Positions 32,418 to 39,284 of a DNA stretch of 39,284 nucleotides are shown in pieces. Both the position numbers and the translations under genes were made by a program. Position 1 is the stretch's first letter; every line of letters begins with the position of its first letter. The DNA comes from Treponema sp. GTDB lineage: Bacteria; Spirochaetota; Spirochaetia; Treponematales; Breznakiellaceae. The stretch spans positions 1 to 39,284 of the forward strand of contig JAIRKH010000036.1 of assembly GCA_031260245.1 (NCBI GenBank). Reading direction: 5' to 3'. The notes below the pieces were generated by a model. That model saw only the letters and a program-made list of their open reading frames with translations. It was not told the DNA's origin and ran no database searches.

Positions 32418-34142
32418 ATGATAAGCGTTTTGCGTCCAGAAGAGGCGCGGAAGATTGCGGCTGGCGAAGTCATAGATAGACCTGCAAGTCTTGTGAGGGA
32501 ACTGCTCGATAACGCCATCGACGCGGGCGGCAAAAACATCGAGCTATTCATCGAAGACGGCGGAAGCCGCCGTATCGAAGTCATGGACGACGGGTGCGGT
32601 ATGGACAAGGCGGATTTAGAACTCTGCTACTACGCGCACGCCACGAGTAAGATTGCGTCTCTGGACGACCTGAACCGCGCCGAAACTTTGGGGTTCCGAG
32701 GGGAAGCCCTGTCCGCGGCCGCGGCCGTTTCAAAACTCGACATACTCTCAAGCGTCGACGGCAGAGAGGCGTGGCGGCTGGAAGCGGGTCCCGCAGGGCG
32801 TCCCGCACGCCTTGAGCAAGCCCGCCGTGTCAAAGGAACGAGCGTCCGTTGTATCGGGCTTTTCGACGCGGTTCCCGCGCGCAAGCGTTTCCTCAAGCGC
32901 CCGTCATCCGAAGCCGCTCTTTGCTATGCGGCTTTCATAGATAAAGCCCTTTGTTTCCCAGAAATCGGTTTTCGTTTCACGCAAGACGGCGCGTCCAAGA
33001 CTATATCGCCATCGGTTTCCTCATTCAAAGAGCGTTTCGAGCGACTCGTCGTTGAGAAAGACGAAACGCGGTTCCTCCACGAGATAAAGACGAGCGGCGC
33101 GGGTTTTAGCGTCAGTATCGTTATAGGAGGGAGTGAAATCTCCCGAACCGACAGGCGACGACAATTCTTGTTTGCAAACGGCAGGCGCATACAGGATTAT
33201 TCTCTGCAACAGGCTTTGGAATACGGGGTTCAAGGCGCTTTCCCGAACGGCGCGCATCCTGTGGGCGCTATCTTTATCAAAATAGAGCCTCATCTGGCTG
33301 ATTTCAACATTCACCCTGCAAAGCGGGAAGCTCGTTTCGTGGATGCGGACGCGATACACCACGCGATAACAACCGCGCTCCACGATTTCAGTCGACATTT
33401 AAGGTTTTCCACTACAGCGCCTTCGTCCCGCCATGAACGCGAGTTTGATTCCTTCGTTCGATCACACTGGGAGCAACGGGAAAAAATTGAGACGTCCTCT
33501 GCCGCGACTCGCCATTTGGCGATGGCCGCGCTCTTGGAAAACCGTCTGCAATTCGCCGAGCGTCCAAGACGGGGGTCCAAAGCGGAGCCTGCGGATATTC
33601 GAGACGAAAGAATACGGTTCGCGGGCAAGATTTTTGACCTCTTCATAATAATTGAAAAGGGTGAAAGACTCTTTTTCATTGACCAGCACGCGGCGCACGA
33701 GCGCGTCCTCTATGAGAAATTCCTTTCAGAGCCCATCGCCAAACAAGAGCTGTTGGTAAACATAACGTTTAACACGGACGCCGCAGAAGACGACGCTTTT
33801 CTTGAAGACAAGAGGAGCGAACTTGAACGACTGGGCGTCGTCGTCAGCGGGGAAGACGGCTCGTGGCGGATAGACGCGCTCCCGGTGAATTGGCGGATGG
33901 GGGACGCGGAAACTGTGCAGGCGATATTGGATTTACGCGTTGCGGGCGAAAACATGGCGGAGCGGTGGCTCGCAACTCTCGCCTGCCATGCGGCCGTCAA
34001 GGACGGCGATTATCTGGACGAAAACGCCTGTATCGCCCTAGCAGAGGCGGCTTTTGCCTTGTCTGACCCCCATTGCCCGCACGGTAGACCAATCTGGTTT
34101 GAAACGAGCAAAGAAGCTCTACTAAAAGCAGTGAAAAGGTAG
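32418..34142 (+). CDS. mutL: DNA mismatch repair protein MutL (endonuclease type)
   Basis: 574 residues. The N-terminal GHKL ATPase has VRELLDNAIDAGG, MDDGCGM, YAHATSKI and GFRGEAL (within residues 25-100). The C-terminal domain carries the nicking-endonuclease motif DQHAAHERVLYE (422-433, DQHA-x2-E-x4-E), ACHAAVKDG (522-530) and CPHGRP (553-558). So this MutL should nick DNA itself, as in bacteria without MutH. The start is the ATG of MISVLRPEEARKIAAGEVID, with GGAGAG before it; a frame running from 32379 is not conserved-looking. Its last base touches a dispersed repeat. Confidence 0.96.
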   Translation: MISVLRPEEARKIAAGEVIDRPASLVRELLDNAIDAGGKNIELFIEDGGSRRIEVMDDGCGMDKADLELCYYAHATSKIASLDDLNRAETLGFRGEALSAAAAVSKLDILSSVDGREAWRLEAGPAGRPARLEQARRVKGTSVRCIGLFDAVPARKRFLKRPSSEAALCYAAFIDKALCFPEIGFRFTQDGASKTISPSVSSFKERFERLVVEKDETRFLHEIKTSGAGFSVSIVIGGSEISRTDRRRQFLFANGRRIQDYSLQQALEYGVQGAFPNGAHPVGAIFIKIEPHLADFNIHPAKREARFVDADAIHHAITTALHDFSRHLRFSTTAPSSRHEREFDSFVRSHWEQREKIETSSAATRHLAMAALLENRLQFAERPRRGSKAEPADIRDERIRFAGKIFDLFIIIEKGERLFFIDQHAAHERVLYEKFLSEPIAKQELLVNITFNTDAAEDDAFLEDKRSELERLGVVVSGEDGSWRIDALPVNWRMGDAETVQAILDLRVAGENMAERWLATLACHAAVKDGDYLDENACIALAEAAFALSDPHCPHGRPIWFETSKEALLKAVKR

Positions 34143-34191
34143 GCGCAGCCTGTTGAATAACTTTTTAGCGGGCATTGTTTGAAAGAAGTCG
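34143..34191. repeat. Dispersed intergenic repeat, copy C (inverted, diverged)
   Basis: GGCGCAGCCTGTTGAATAAC, then GGGCATTGTTTGAAAG and AGTCG align with the reverse complement of copies A and B (GGCGAAGCCTGTTTAACGAC, GGGGATTGCTCGAAAG, TCGG). It begins immediately after the mutL stop codon. Confidence 0.45.
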
Positions 34192-34193
34192 CC

Positions 34194-34228
34194 GCTGACC
34201 CCGGCGGACGAAACTTGCGGGGGTCAGC
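34194..34228. repeat. Stem-loop between mutL and the GH5 gene
   Basis: GCTGACCCC and GGGGTCAGC form a perfect 9-bp stem around 17 bases. It is followed by AGATATAACA rather than T residues, and lies just upstream of the AAGGAG of the GH5 gene. It could be a 3'-end structure of mutL mRNA or affect the GH5 leader. Confidence 0.5.
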
Positions 34229-34253
34229 AGATATAACAAATAAGGAGACGATT

Positions 34254-35948
34254 ATGCGATTTTACCCAAAAATCTTTTTCCCCTTCGTCGCGTTGACTAT
34301 ATTTTCCACATGCGGTACAACGACCGACGCAAAGGACTATGCGCCGTCCGTTGTTACAACGACGGCGGACGCGCCTTTTTCTAAAGGCGTTAATCTGTCA
34401 GGATGGTTTCAGTATACCGGCGGACCGCGGGGCGTCTCGCCGAATATGTTTACGGCGGATGACTTTGCGGACATAAAGAGACTGGGCGTAGACGTCGTCC
34501 GTCTGCCCCTAGACTTATTCGCCATGACGAGCGGAGCGCCTGATTACACCCTGGACCCGCTCTTCCTCAAATTCCTCGACCAAGCTGTGGATTACGCGGA
34601 AGAAAGCGAGATTTACCTTATTCTGGATAACCATTCTTCAGACGGCTCTAACGGCGAAACCTCGGACGCGGTCGACGAAATTCTCATTCCGATATGGACG
34701 CAAATGGCTGAACATTTTAAAGACAGAAGCGACTATGTGGTCTACGAAGTGATGAATGAACCCTACGGCGTTTCGTCAGAACGCTGGGGGGAGATTCAAG
34801 GGCGCGTAATAGAGGCGATTCGAGCGAAAGACGAGCGGCGTACCATCGTCGTTGGCGGGACTTCGTGGAATTCCATCGACGAATTGGCGAAACTGCCTGT
34901 TTACGAAGACGATAACCTCATCTATACGTTTCACTTCTACGATCCTTTCCTCTTTACGCACCAAGGCGCAAGTTGGGCTAGTCCCAGTCTTGCGAACCTA
35001 AAAAGCGTACCTTTTCCCGCCAATGCGGGGACTTTGCCCAATGTTCCGCCTGACTTGAAAGGCTCATGGGTTGAAAACTCTCTTAAATACGATTACACGC
35101 GCGCTTCCGCAAGAGAGACTCTGACCGCGACCATTGATAAAGCGGTACAGTTTTCAATTGAACGGGGAGTCGCCGTGTTTTGCGGCGAATTCGGCGTGTA
35201 TATGCGGAATAGCAACCATGCAGACCGCGTCCGATGGTATGAGCTTGTAACCAAACTGCTTGACGAGCGGCGCATCGCCCGTACGAGTTGGGATTATACG
35301 GGAGGTTTCGGGCTGTTCAAAACCGAGTCGGGCAGAGATGTTGCGGATTTGGATGTCGACGTCGTTCAGGCGCTCGATTTTACACTGCCGCCGCAAAAAC
35401 CTACGGCGAAAATCCGCGCTCCTTTCGTTCTATACGACGACTCGCCGTCCGTCAACGTATCCGTTACCCACTGGGGCGGGGAGACTTTTGACCTCTACAA
35501 CAAAGACGCGGCCGAAGGCGATTTCGCCATTCTTTGGGAGAACATCCCACAATACGGAAATTTCTCCTTTGGTTTTACCAAACCCATTGATTGGCTCTAT
35601 TTAAAGGATAACGGCTTCGTCCTTGAATTTAAAGTGAAGACGTCCGCGCGCGGCGGCTTTGATGTCCGCTTCATAGACGCGGAGACAGACGACAGCGTCC
35701 CCTGGCGTATGCGTTTCACAGTGAGCGAAGAACAGGCGCCCGCGGACTCGCAGTGGCATACAATCGTCATCCCGCTTGCGGATATGCAAGAGCATGGGGC
35801 GTGGATAAACGCAACCGAACAATGGCGCGACCCAGAGGAGAAATTTGATTGGGAAAAGATAGACGTGCTTCAATTTGCCGCTGAGAACGTCGGCGTTCAG
35901 GAGTCTCTGCATATCGACGTAATCAAGATAGCGGCGAGTGGCGGATAA
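34254..35948 (+). CDS. Glycoside hydrolase family 5 (endoglucanase-like), lipoprotein with C-terminal binding module
   Basis: 564 residues. The signal peptide MRFYPKIFFPFVALTI ends in the lipobox FSTC (Cys20). The (beta/alpha)8 GH5 domain covers about 40-385: GVNLSGWF at the start, VVRLPLD, LILDNH, the acid/base Glu169 in YEVMNEP and the nucleophile Glu312 in VFCGEFGVY. GH5 enzymes cleave beta-1,4-glucans or mannans with retention; the subfamily cannot be told. Residues about 400-564 form a beta-sandwich (VSVTHWGGETFDLYN...VLEFKVKTSARGGFDVRFID...WHTIVIPL), like a carbohydrate-binding module. AAGGAG precedes the ATG at 34254; the longer upstream frame includes the stem-loop and is not coding. 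With the pectate lyase it suggests surface digestion of plant cell walls. Confidence 0.9.
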   Translation: MRFYPKIFFPFVALTIFSTCGTTTDAKDYAPSVVTTTADAPFSKGVNLSGWFQYTGGPRGVSPNMFTADDFADIKRLGVDVVRLPLDLFAMTSGAPDYTLDPLFLKFLDQAVDYAEESEIYLILDNHSSDGSNGETSDAVDEILIPIWTQMAEHFKDRSDYVVYEVMNEPYGVSSERWGEIQGRVIEAIRAKDERRTIVVGGTSWNSIDELAKLPVYEDDNLIYTFHFYDPFLFTHQGASWASPSLANLKSVPFPANAGTLPNVPPDLKGSWVENSLKYDYTRASARETLTATIDKAVQFSIERGVAVFCGEFGVYMRNSNHADRVRWYELVTKLLDERRIARTSWDYTGGFGLFKTESGRDVADLDVDVVQALDFTLPPQKPTAKIRAPFVLYDDSPSVNVSVTHWGGETFDLYNKDAAEGDFAILWENIPQYGNFSFGFTKPIDWLYLKDNGFVLEFKVKTSARGGFDVRFIDAETDDSVPWRMRFTVSEEQAPADSQWHTIVIPLADMQEHGAWINATEQWRDPEEKFDWEKIDVLQFAAENVGVQESLHIDVIKIAASGG

Positions 35949-36350
35949 GGTCTATCGTCGGCAAACATAAATCTGTGATAAGGACTTTTTCTTTATCCGC
36001 TTATTACTTCACCGCGCCCAACAGCTTGGGAATTTGGTAAGTAGCCTTGACATCGGTATAACTCTATGTAATATAAACAAATAGAAAACAATATCCCCAC
36101 AAAAAGTTCGTGAAATAGCGGACGAGAAAAGGCGAAAAATCCACTCAAATAGCGAAAAAATAACGACAGCCCACCGAATACTTTTAAAGTGTTCAAGGCT
36201 ATTCAACTCATTATATTATAAATAGTTAAGTTAATATATGATAAGTCAAGACCAGAGAATATCCATATAAGAGTATCAGTTTAAAACTTATAAGTGGACG
36301 GGCTACGGTAAAGCGTCTCTACAGTGTCTGGCGGTAGCGGTCGTGTAAGT
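35949..36350. other. AT-rich intergenic region, no convincing gene
   Basis: GCGGATAAGG (35941-35950, overlapping the GH5 stop) can pair with CTTTATCCGC (35991-36000), a possible but loose terminator. Two overlapping minus-strand frames of about 65 codons (35993-36206) are hydrophobic and have no ribosome site. They might be the worn end of a lost gene, but I cannot name it. Confidence 0.45.
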
Positions 36351-36380
36351 AAAGCCCCTTGCGGGGGGGGGGGGACTTTA
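36351..36380 (-). terminator. Terminator of the XRE gene containing a 12-G tract
   Basis: AAAGCCCC (36351-36358) can pair with GGGGACTTT (36371-36379). Between and including them lies a run of 12 G (36363-36374). It overlaps the stop codon of the XRE gene and is followed on the minus strand by CTTTACTT. Confidence 0.55.
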
Positions 36381-36785
36381 GACAATTCCCAGCTGACGGT
36401 TTTGTATATCGACTAGTTGCCGCATCCGCGTAAGAAGCTCGTCAGTAACTTCTTTATTTTTAGCCTCAAGCTCCTGCAACTGATTTTCCATTTCAGAATT
36501 TTCTTTTTTTAGGATTTCAATTTCCCTATTCTTATTCTCTAATTCAATCTTTAAAGCTTCATTAGGTATGGATTGAGTATCGCTCAATTCAATACCTTTT
36601 AATATCCAATTCAATGAATATCCTTTCGCCTCTAATTTCATTATGACTTGGAAAGGGATGTCTGATTTCCCATTTTCATAATTAGACCACGACCTTTGGG
36701 CGATACCTAATTCTTCCGCCATTTTATCTTGAGACTTCTGCTCGTTTAAGCGTATTTGTTTTAGTCTTTCAGCAATATTATCCAT
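36378..36785 (-). CDS. XRE-family transcriptional regulator with C-terminal coiled coil
   Basis: 135 residues. Residues about 5-65 are a helix-turn-helix of the phage repressor type (IAERLKQIRLNEQKSQDKMA, then AQRSWSNYENGKSDIP). Residues about 75-130 are a coiled coil (ENKNREIEILKKENSEMENQ), probably for dimer formation. There is no peptidase or ligand domain. It lacks a clear ribosome site; its -10 lies 12 bases before the ATG. It faces a divergent promoter that overlaps its own, the layout of a phage or plasmid switch. Its Asn/Lys/Ile-rich coding and lower GC than the neighbours point to recent acquisition. Confidence 0.85.
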   Translation of the reverse strand: MDNIAERLKQIRLNEQKSQDKMAEELGIAQRSWSNYENGKSDIPFQVIMKLEAKGYSLNWILKGIELSDTQSIPNEALKIELENKNREIEILKKENSEMENQLQELEAKNKEVTDELLTRMRQLVDIQNRQLGIV

Positions 36786-36797
36786 ATTTTTCTCTTT

Positions 36798-36840
36798 ATA
36801 GTAAAATAATACTTAACATATAGGCAAAAAATGCTAATAT
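36798..36840. promoter_or_regulatory. Overlapping divergent promoters with a palindrome, switch-like
   Basis: Minus strand: TTGCCT (36822-36827), 18 bases, TACTAT (36798-36803) for the XRE gene. Plus strand: TTAACA (36813-36818), 16 bases, TAATAT (36835-36840). The imperfect palindrome AGTAAAATAATACT (36800-36813) lies across the XRE -10 and touches the other -35, and so could be the repressor's operator. Confidence 0.45.
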
Positions 36841-36881
36841 ATTCAAGTAGGTTAAAAATAATCAAACAAGGATGTTGTTAT

Positions 36882-37010
36882 TATGAAACATATAAAAGAA
36901 AAGAACTAGACCTGGGAAAACACTAAAGACTGGGCAAGACACGCCGTACATTTGCGCCGCGCGCTGGTCGTACTGGGTTTCTTTACCTCTTTGCGGAATC
37001 TTAACAAGTA
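36882..37010 (+). pseudogene. Divergent switch gene interrupted by a stop codon
   Basis: AAGGA stands about 10 bases before the ATG at 36882. The frame reads MKHIKEKN, then TAG (36906-36908), then stays open as TWENTKDWARHAVHLRRALV to about 37010. Its position opposite the repressor is that of a cro-like gene. I do not recognise the family, and the frame downstream of the stop overlaps the ParA-like fragment on the other strand. Confidence 0.25.
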
Positions 37011-37235
37011 AAACGGGAAAAGTAATGCCATATTCCGTATGTCCCGGCGGTAGCTCTTCTCGATCTTCCGCATTTCGGATAAGAATATCTCTATGCCGTC
37101 TACGCTGAAGAATTCGGGCGTGAGCGGATTTATCACTTCGTCAACCACCGCGATGACGGCTTTGGAACAAGCGGGACGAGGAAGAACCCAAATCGCGGCT
37201 CACGGCGTTTCGGGTTTGAACCGCCGTTATGGACA
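36906..37235 (-). pseudogene. ParA-like ATPase fragment
   Basis: One minus-strand frame reads AIWVLPRPACSKAVIAVVDE, then VINPLTPEFFSVDGIEIFLS and EMRKIEKSYRRDIR. This looks like the region of ParA/Soj ATPases after Walker B (usual DLPP replaced by VLPRP), with the conserved 'DEV..PLTPE.FS.DGI' segment. The N-terminal Walker A part is missing and a TGA lies just upstream. Towards the 3' end the protein-like sequence appears to change frame (HTEYGITFPVLLVKIPQRGK is in another frame). It is probably a worn plasmid or integrative-element partition gene. Confidence 0.4.
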
Positions 37236-37300
37236 TTAACAAATTTTTTAAGACTTCTTTAAATTCTTCACAAAGAAACTGAAAAACTTTCAAAAAATAT

Positions 37301-37328
37301 TTGACAACGGCTGTGAACGTTGTAAAAT
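37301..37328 (+). promoter_or_regulatory. Promoter with an operator-like inverted repeat in its spacer
   Basis: TTGACA (37301-37306), 16 bases, TAAAAT (37323-37328). The inverted repeat CAACG-N8-CGTTG (37305-37322) fills the spacer. +1 would be near 37335, giving a leader of about 4 bases before the GNAT gene. Confidence 0.55.
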
Positions 37329-37338
37329 ATTTGAGAGA

Positions 37339-37836
37339 ATGATGATTTTTACACTGGAACCGGCGGCGTACTTTGCGCCCCAATTAAACCATAAAATTAT
37401 TGAGGCTAGCTTTGACGTAGAAAACGAATGGTTCTTTTACGACGGAGCCTTCAACAGTACTTCGCTCGATCAAAACAGTTGTAATACGTGGATGTACGAA
37501 AAATTCGTCGCGGTAACTAAAGGCGAAATTTTCGCCTACTTTGAAGGTATTTGGACAAGACCCCTCGACATCGTTACAAGTTTCCGTTTGATTAACTTCA
37601 ATAAGAAGCATCCATATACTTCTGTTTTAGCGTTTTTCAAATATCTTGATTATCTTTTCGTCTGTCGAGGTTGCCAGGCGTTTAACTGGACGGTAGCTCT
37701 CCAAAACGAGCGCGCCTTGACGCAGTACGAACGGTTCGTCAAAAATTACTGTGGACATAAGGTCGGTAGCCGTACACACGCGCAAAAAAGCTATACCGGG
37801 AAAATAAGCGATATTAATATCTATGAACTAACATAA
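37339..37836 (+). CDS. Phage-type GNAT-like protein
   Basis: 165 residues. From about residue 60 on it resembles the GNAT-like proteins often found in phage structural modules: GEIFAYFEGIWTRPLDIVTS, then LAFFKYLDYLFVCRGCQAFN, an ALTQYERFVKNYCGHKVG stretch where GNATs have 'A...YEKF...GG..VG', and the end KISDINIYEL. Acetyltransferase activity is not certain, since the acetyl-CoA loop is not clear. Two ATGs stand in tandem (37339, 37342). The next short frames (a 14-codon one at 37911 and an open stretch before it) overlap end to start as in phage genomes, but all are truncated. Confidence 0.6.
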   Translation: MMIFTLEPAAYFAPQLNHKIIEASFDVENEWFFYDGAFNSTSLDQNSCNTWMYEKFVAVTKGEIFAYFEGIWTRPLDIVTSFRLINFNKKHPYTSVLAFFKYLDYLFVCRGCQAFNWTVALQNERALTQYERFVKNYCGHKVGSRTHAQKSYTGKISDINIYELT

Positions 37837-37910
37837 AGAGGAATACTTCGCTTGGAAAGAGCGGTATTTCCAAAGAACCGCCGATAGTATGAATATGTTT
37901 AGGAGTTTCT

Positions 37911-37955
37911 ATGGCGCGGGATAAACTTTATATTAAAACGCCGTCCACGTTCTGA
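37911..37955 (+). pseudogene. Truncated start of a phage gene
   Basis: AGGAG, 5 bases, then ATG: MARDKLYIKTPSTF and a stop. The well-placed ribosome site and polar start suggest the beginning of a longer gene cut off here. Just upstream, 37838-37924 is open in another frame (KEEYFAWKERYFQRTADSM) without a start codon and overlaps this ATG. Confidence 0.35.
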
Positions 37956-38010
37956 TGAATGGAATCTCAAAAGGTTTTATGCTTCGAAACATAAAGCGAA
38001 GGAGTATTGT

Positions 38011-39284
38011 ATGAGGATGCTATCGGCGGGAATGATTTTCTTTCTTGCTATTCTCTTTTTCTCTTGCAATGACGCAAAAGAGATTCCGTTTGAATTGACT
38101 GGTAATAGAGTCGTTTTGAACGCCGAGATAAACGGGAAAAGCGGAAAATTCTTTTGGGATACTGGTACACCTATTTCGTTATTTGATAGCGACTTCAGTA
38201 ATTTAGATTTTTCTCGCAAGGGAACATTTGGCTGGTATTTTTTCGGCGTTCGTGAAGAATTTGATGCTTATTACTTGCCTGAAATAACCATAGGCGGCGT
38301 CAGATTAAAAACAAAGACGGAAATTGCTAAATCTGAAGTTATAAGAGACAACATTCTTGAACCTGAAGGTCTTGACGGACTTTTAGGAATAAACGTTTTT
38401 GCGGGCTATTGGTGCGAAGTCTCCTTTTTAAGGAAGAAAATTATCCTTCATAAAGAAAAGCCTCCAGAATCTGGAAAGTTTATACCGGCGAGTTTGGGTG
38501 GAGATAGTTTTCGCCTTTTGGTTGATATAGATGGGAAAGGAGCGCCGTTTATGATTGATACCGGCGATCCTGGCGGAATATGTTTTCCTCCATCGGTTAT
38601 ACTCGGAAAATTAAAGGGCGAATATGCAAAAGTATTGGTTCCACAAAGAAAAAGCGCCGTTCCGGAAAAATCGTGGGGTATTTATCGGGATATTTATTTG
38701 GTAAAAACAAATAGAATAGCGCTTTTCGACGACGTTTTTGAAGATAAAACGATTATCACAGATTCGCCTATAAGATACGACGCGAATATGGCTACCGCTG
38801 TGGGAAATCTCGGGATTGAATTTTTGAAAAACTACGATTTGCTTTTTGATTTTACCAATCTCCCTTATAATACCAGCGGGCTGTATTATAAACGCGTTAA
38901 CACGGAAAGAGATAAAGACTTCTTTCCGTCTGAGAAAAAAGTATTGGAAGTGGGAATTTATTCGTTTTATAGAATACCTGAAGGAATTACGCTTGGAATT
39001 ATTAAAGGGAGCGTTCTGAATAGCGAATACGGAATAACCGAAAGAACAGTTATCGCCAAGATTGACGGGAAACCGGTACGGGAAATAAGCGACGCGGATA
39101 TGTGGAAGCAGGACATTTTTAAAGTAAGGCAAGTTACTGTTCTTGAAGACGGTAAAGAACGGACAAGCGTATGCCGCATTCGGCGAGAATCTTTTGCCCT
39201 TCCCGGTTGTGATAGGCCGCCCATTCCTCGTCTGACAAATTCTTGGTCTCTTCATACATCCGCGTCCGCACTTTGCGGAGTTTC
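38011..39284 (+). CDS. Retropepsin-like aspartyl protease lipoprotein, runs to the window end
   Basis: GAAGGAG lies 6 bases before the ATG at 38011, and the frame is open to the edge (424 codons). The signal peptide MRMLSAGMIFFLAIL ends in the lipobox FFSC (Cys19). Two repeats each bear the aspartyl protease motif: FFWDTGTPISLFD (about residue 50) and FMIDTGDPGGICFP (about residue 185), each followed by a hydrophobic-Gly element (GLLGINVF, NLGIEFL). So one chain may form a pepsin-like pair. A C-terminal PDZ-like region follows (GIIKGSVLNSEYGITERTVI). From about residue 390 (ESFALPGCDRPPIP on) the sequence stops looking like protein and mirrors a minus-strand gene. The true end was probably lost or lies near 39180. 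Confidence 0.75.
   Translation, partial: MRMLSAGMIFFLAILFFSCNDAKEIPFELTGNRVVLNAEINGKSGKFFWDTGTPISLFDSDFSNLDFSRKGTFGWYFFGVREEFDAYYLPEITIGGVRLKTKTEIAKSEVIRDNILEPEGLDGLLGINVFAGYWCEVSFLRKKIILHKEKPPESGKFIPASLGGDSFRLLVDIDGKGAPFMIDTGDPGGICFPPSVILGKLKGEYAKVLVPQRKSAVPEKSWGIYRDIYLVKTNRIALFDDVFEDKTIITDSPIRYDANMATAVGNLGIEFLKNYDLLFDFTNLPYNTSGLYYKRVNTERDKDFFPSEKKVLEVGIYSFYRIPEGITLGIIKGSVLNSEYGITERTVIAKIDGKPVREISDADMWKQDIFKVRQVTVLEDGKERTSVCRIRRESFALPGCDRPPIPRLTNSWSLHTSASALCGV
39134..39284 (-). CDS. C-terminal part of an antitoxin-like small protein, starts outside the window
   Basis: Minus strand, open from the window edge to the TAA at 39134-39136: LRKVRTRMYEETKNLSDEEW, AAYHNREGQKILAECG and a short tail. 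The pattern R..MYEET..LS.EE...Y...EG..IL.E resembles the small helical proteins found in many bacteria beside toxin genes. It overlaps the retropepsin frame tail to tail by at least 100 bases, which is unusual and suggests a junction. Assigned from memory of the pattern, moderate. Confidence 0.5.
   Translation of the reverse strand, partial: KLRKVRTRMYEETKNLSDEEWAAYHNREGQKILAECGIRLSVLYRLQEQ

Noticed and set aside
32129-32608. Minus-strand frame of 159 codons over xseB and the start of mutL
   Set aside because: Both plus-strand genes are certain by motif; the antisense frame is Ser-rich and has no start signal.
37208-37235. GGTTCAAACCC resembling a tRNA T-loop
   Set aside because: The flanks do not form a T-stem, and no anticodon or acceptor arm is nearby.
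38611-39255. Minus-strand frame of 214 codons
   Set aside because: It lies opposite the retropepsin-like gene, which has a ribosome site, a signal peptide and DTG motifs; the minus frame is Phe/Ile-rich without motifs.

Overview
This looks like chromosome from a fibre-degrading gut treponeme (Spirochaetota), at roughly 48-50% GC. Supporting signs are at least seven lipoproteins with the loose lipobox usual in spirochaetes (for example FIVAC, SFVGC, VAGC, FQAC, LTAC, FSTC, FFSC), a FemAB-type transferase, a BmpA/Rfu-type ABC ATPase, a TraB-family protein, EF-P, endonuclease-type MutL, and surface polysaccharidases (PL9 and GH5). The genus is inference; no rRNA or tRNA gene was seen in the window.

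Layout. 1-161: 5' end of a copper P-type ATPase (minus). 538-8554: a three-gene minus-strand operon of large surface lipoproteins. It is led by a family 9 pectate lyase with its full Ca2+/Lys active site, and all three proteins seem to carry the same extra beta-sandwich module. 8965-11583: TraB-family and MATE proteins (minus). 11750-13717: transketolase. 13948-15400: a translationally coupled pair made of a small lipoprotein and a radical SAM/SPASM enzyme. 15524-18839: hisS and a protein of about 16 tandem TPRs. 18867-19372: a decayed toxin-antitoxin module between direct repeats. 19458-23718: efp, a hybrid histidine kinase with REC and HPt domains, and a small coiled-coil protein. 23702-27976: FemAB, ABC ATPase, a small helical protein and CorA (all minus). 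27977-28470: two gene remnants (exonuclease-like, adenine methylase). 28570-34142: TPR-like exported protein, lipoprotein HtrA-like protease, TrpR-family regulator, xseB, mutL. 34254-35948: GH5 lipoprotein. 36378-37955: debris of a phage or plasmid, with an XRE repressor, divergent promoters, a ParA-like fragment and a phage-type GNAT. 38011-end: retropepsin-like lipoprotein running into a convergent antitoxin-like gene.

Two points stand out. First, the radical SAM/SPASM enzyme and its small lipoprotein form a candidate peptide-modification system of unknown product. Second, many genes (traB-like, hisS, ABC ATPase, the 178-aa protein, corA, xseB, GNAT, XRE) have a -10 box only 6-12 bases from the start codon and no Shine-Dalgarno, so they are probably transcribed as leaderless mRNAs. 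The other genes have good GGAGG-type sites. A dispersed repeat of about 45-50 bp occurs three times next to gene ends and even supplies the last codons of the radical SAM gene.
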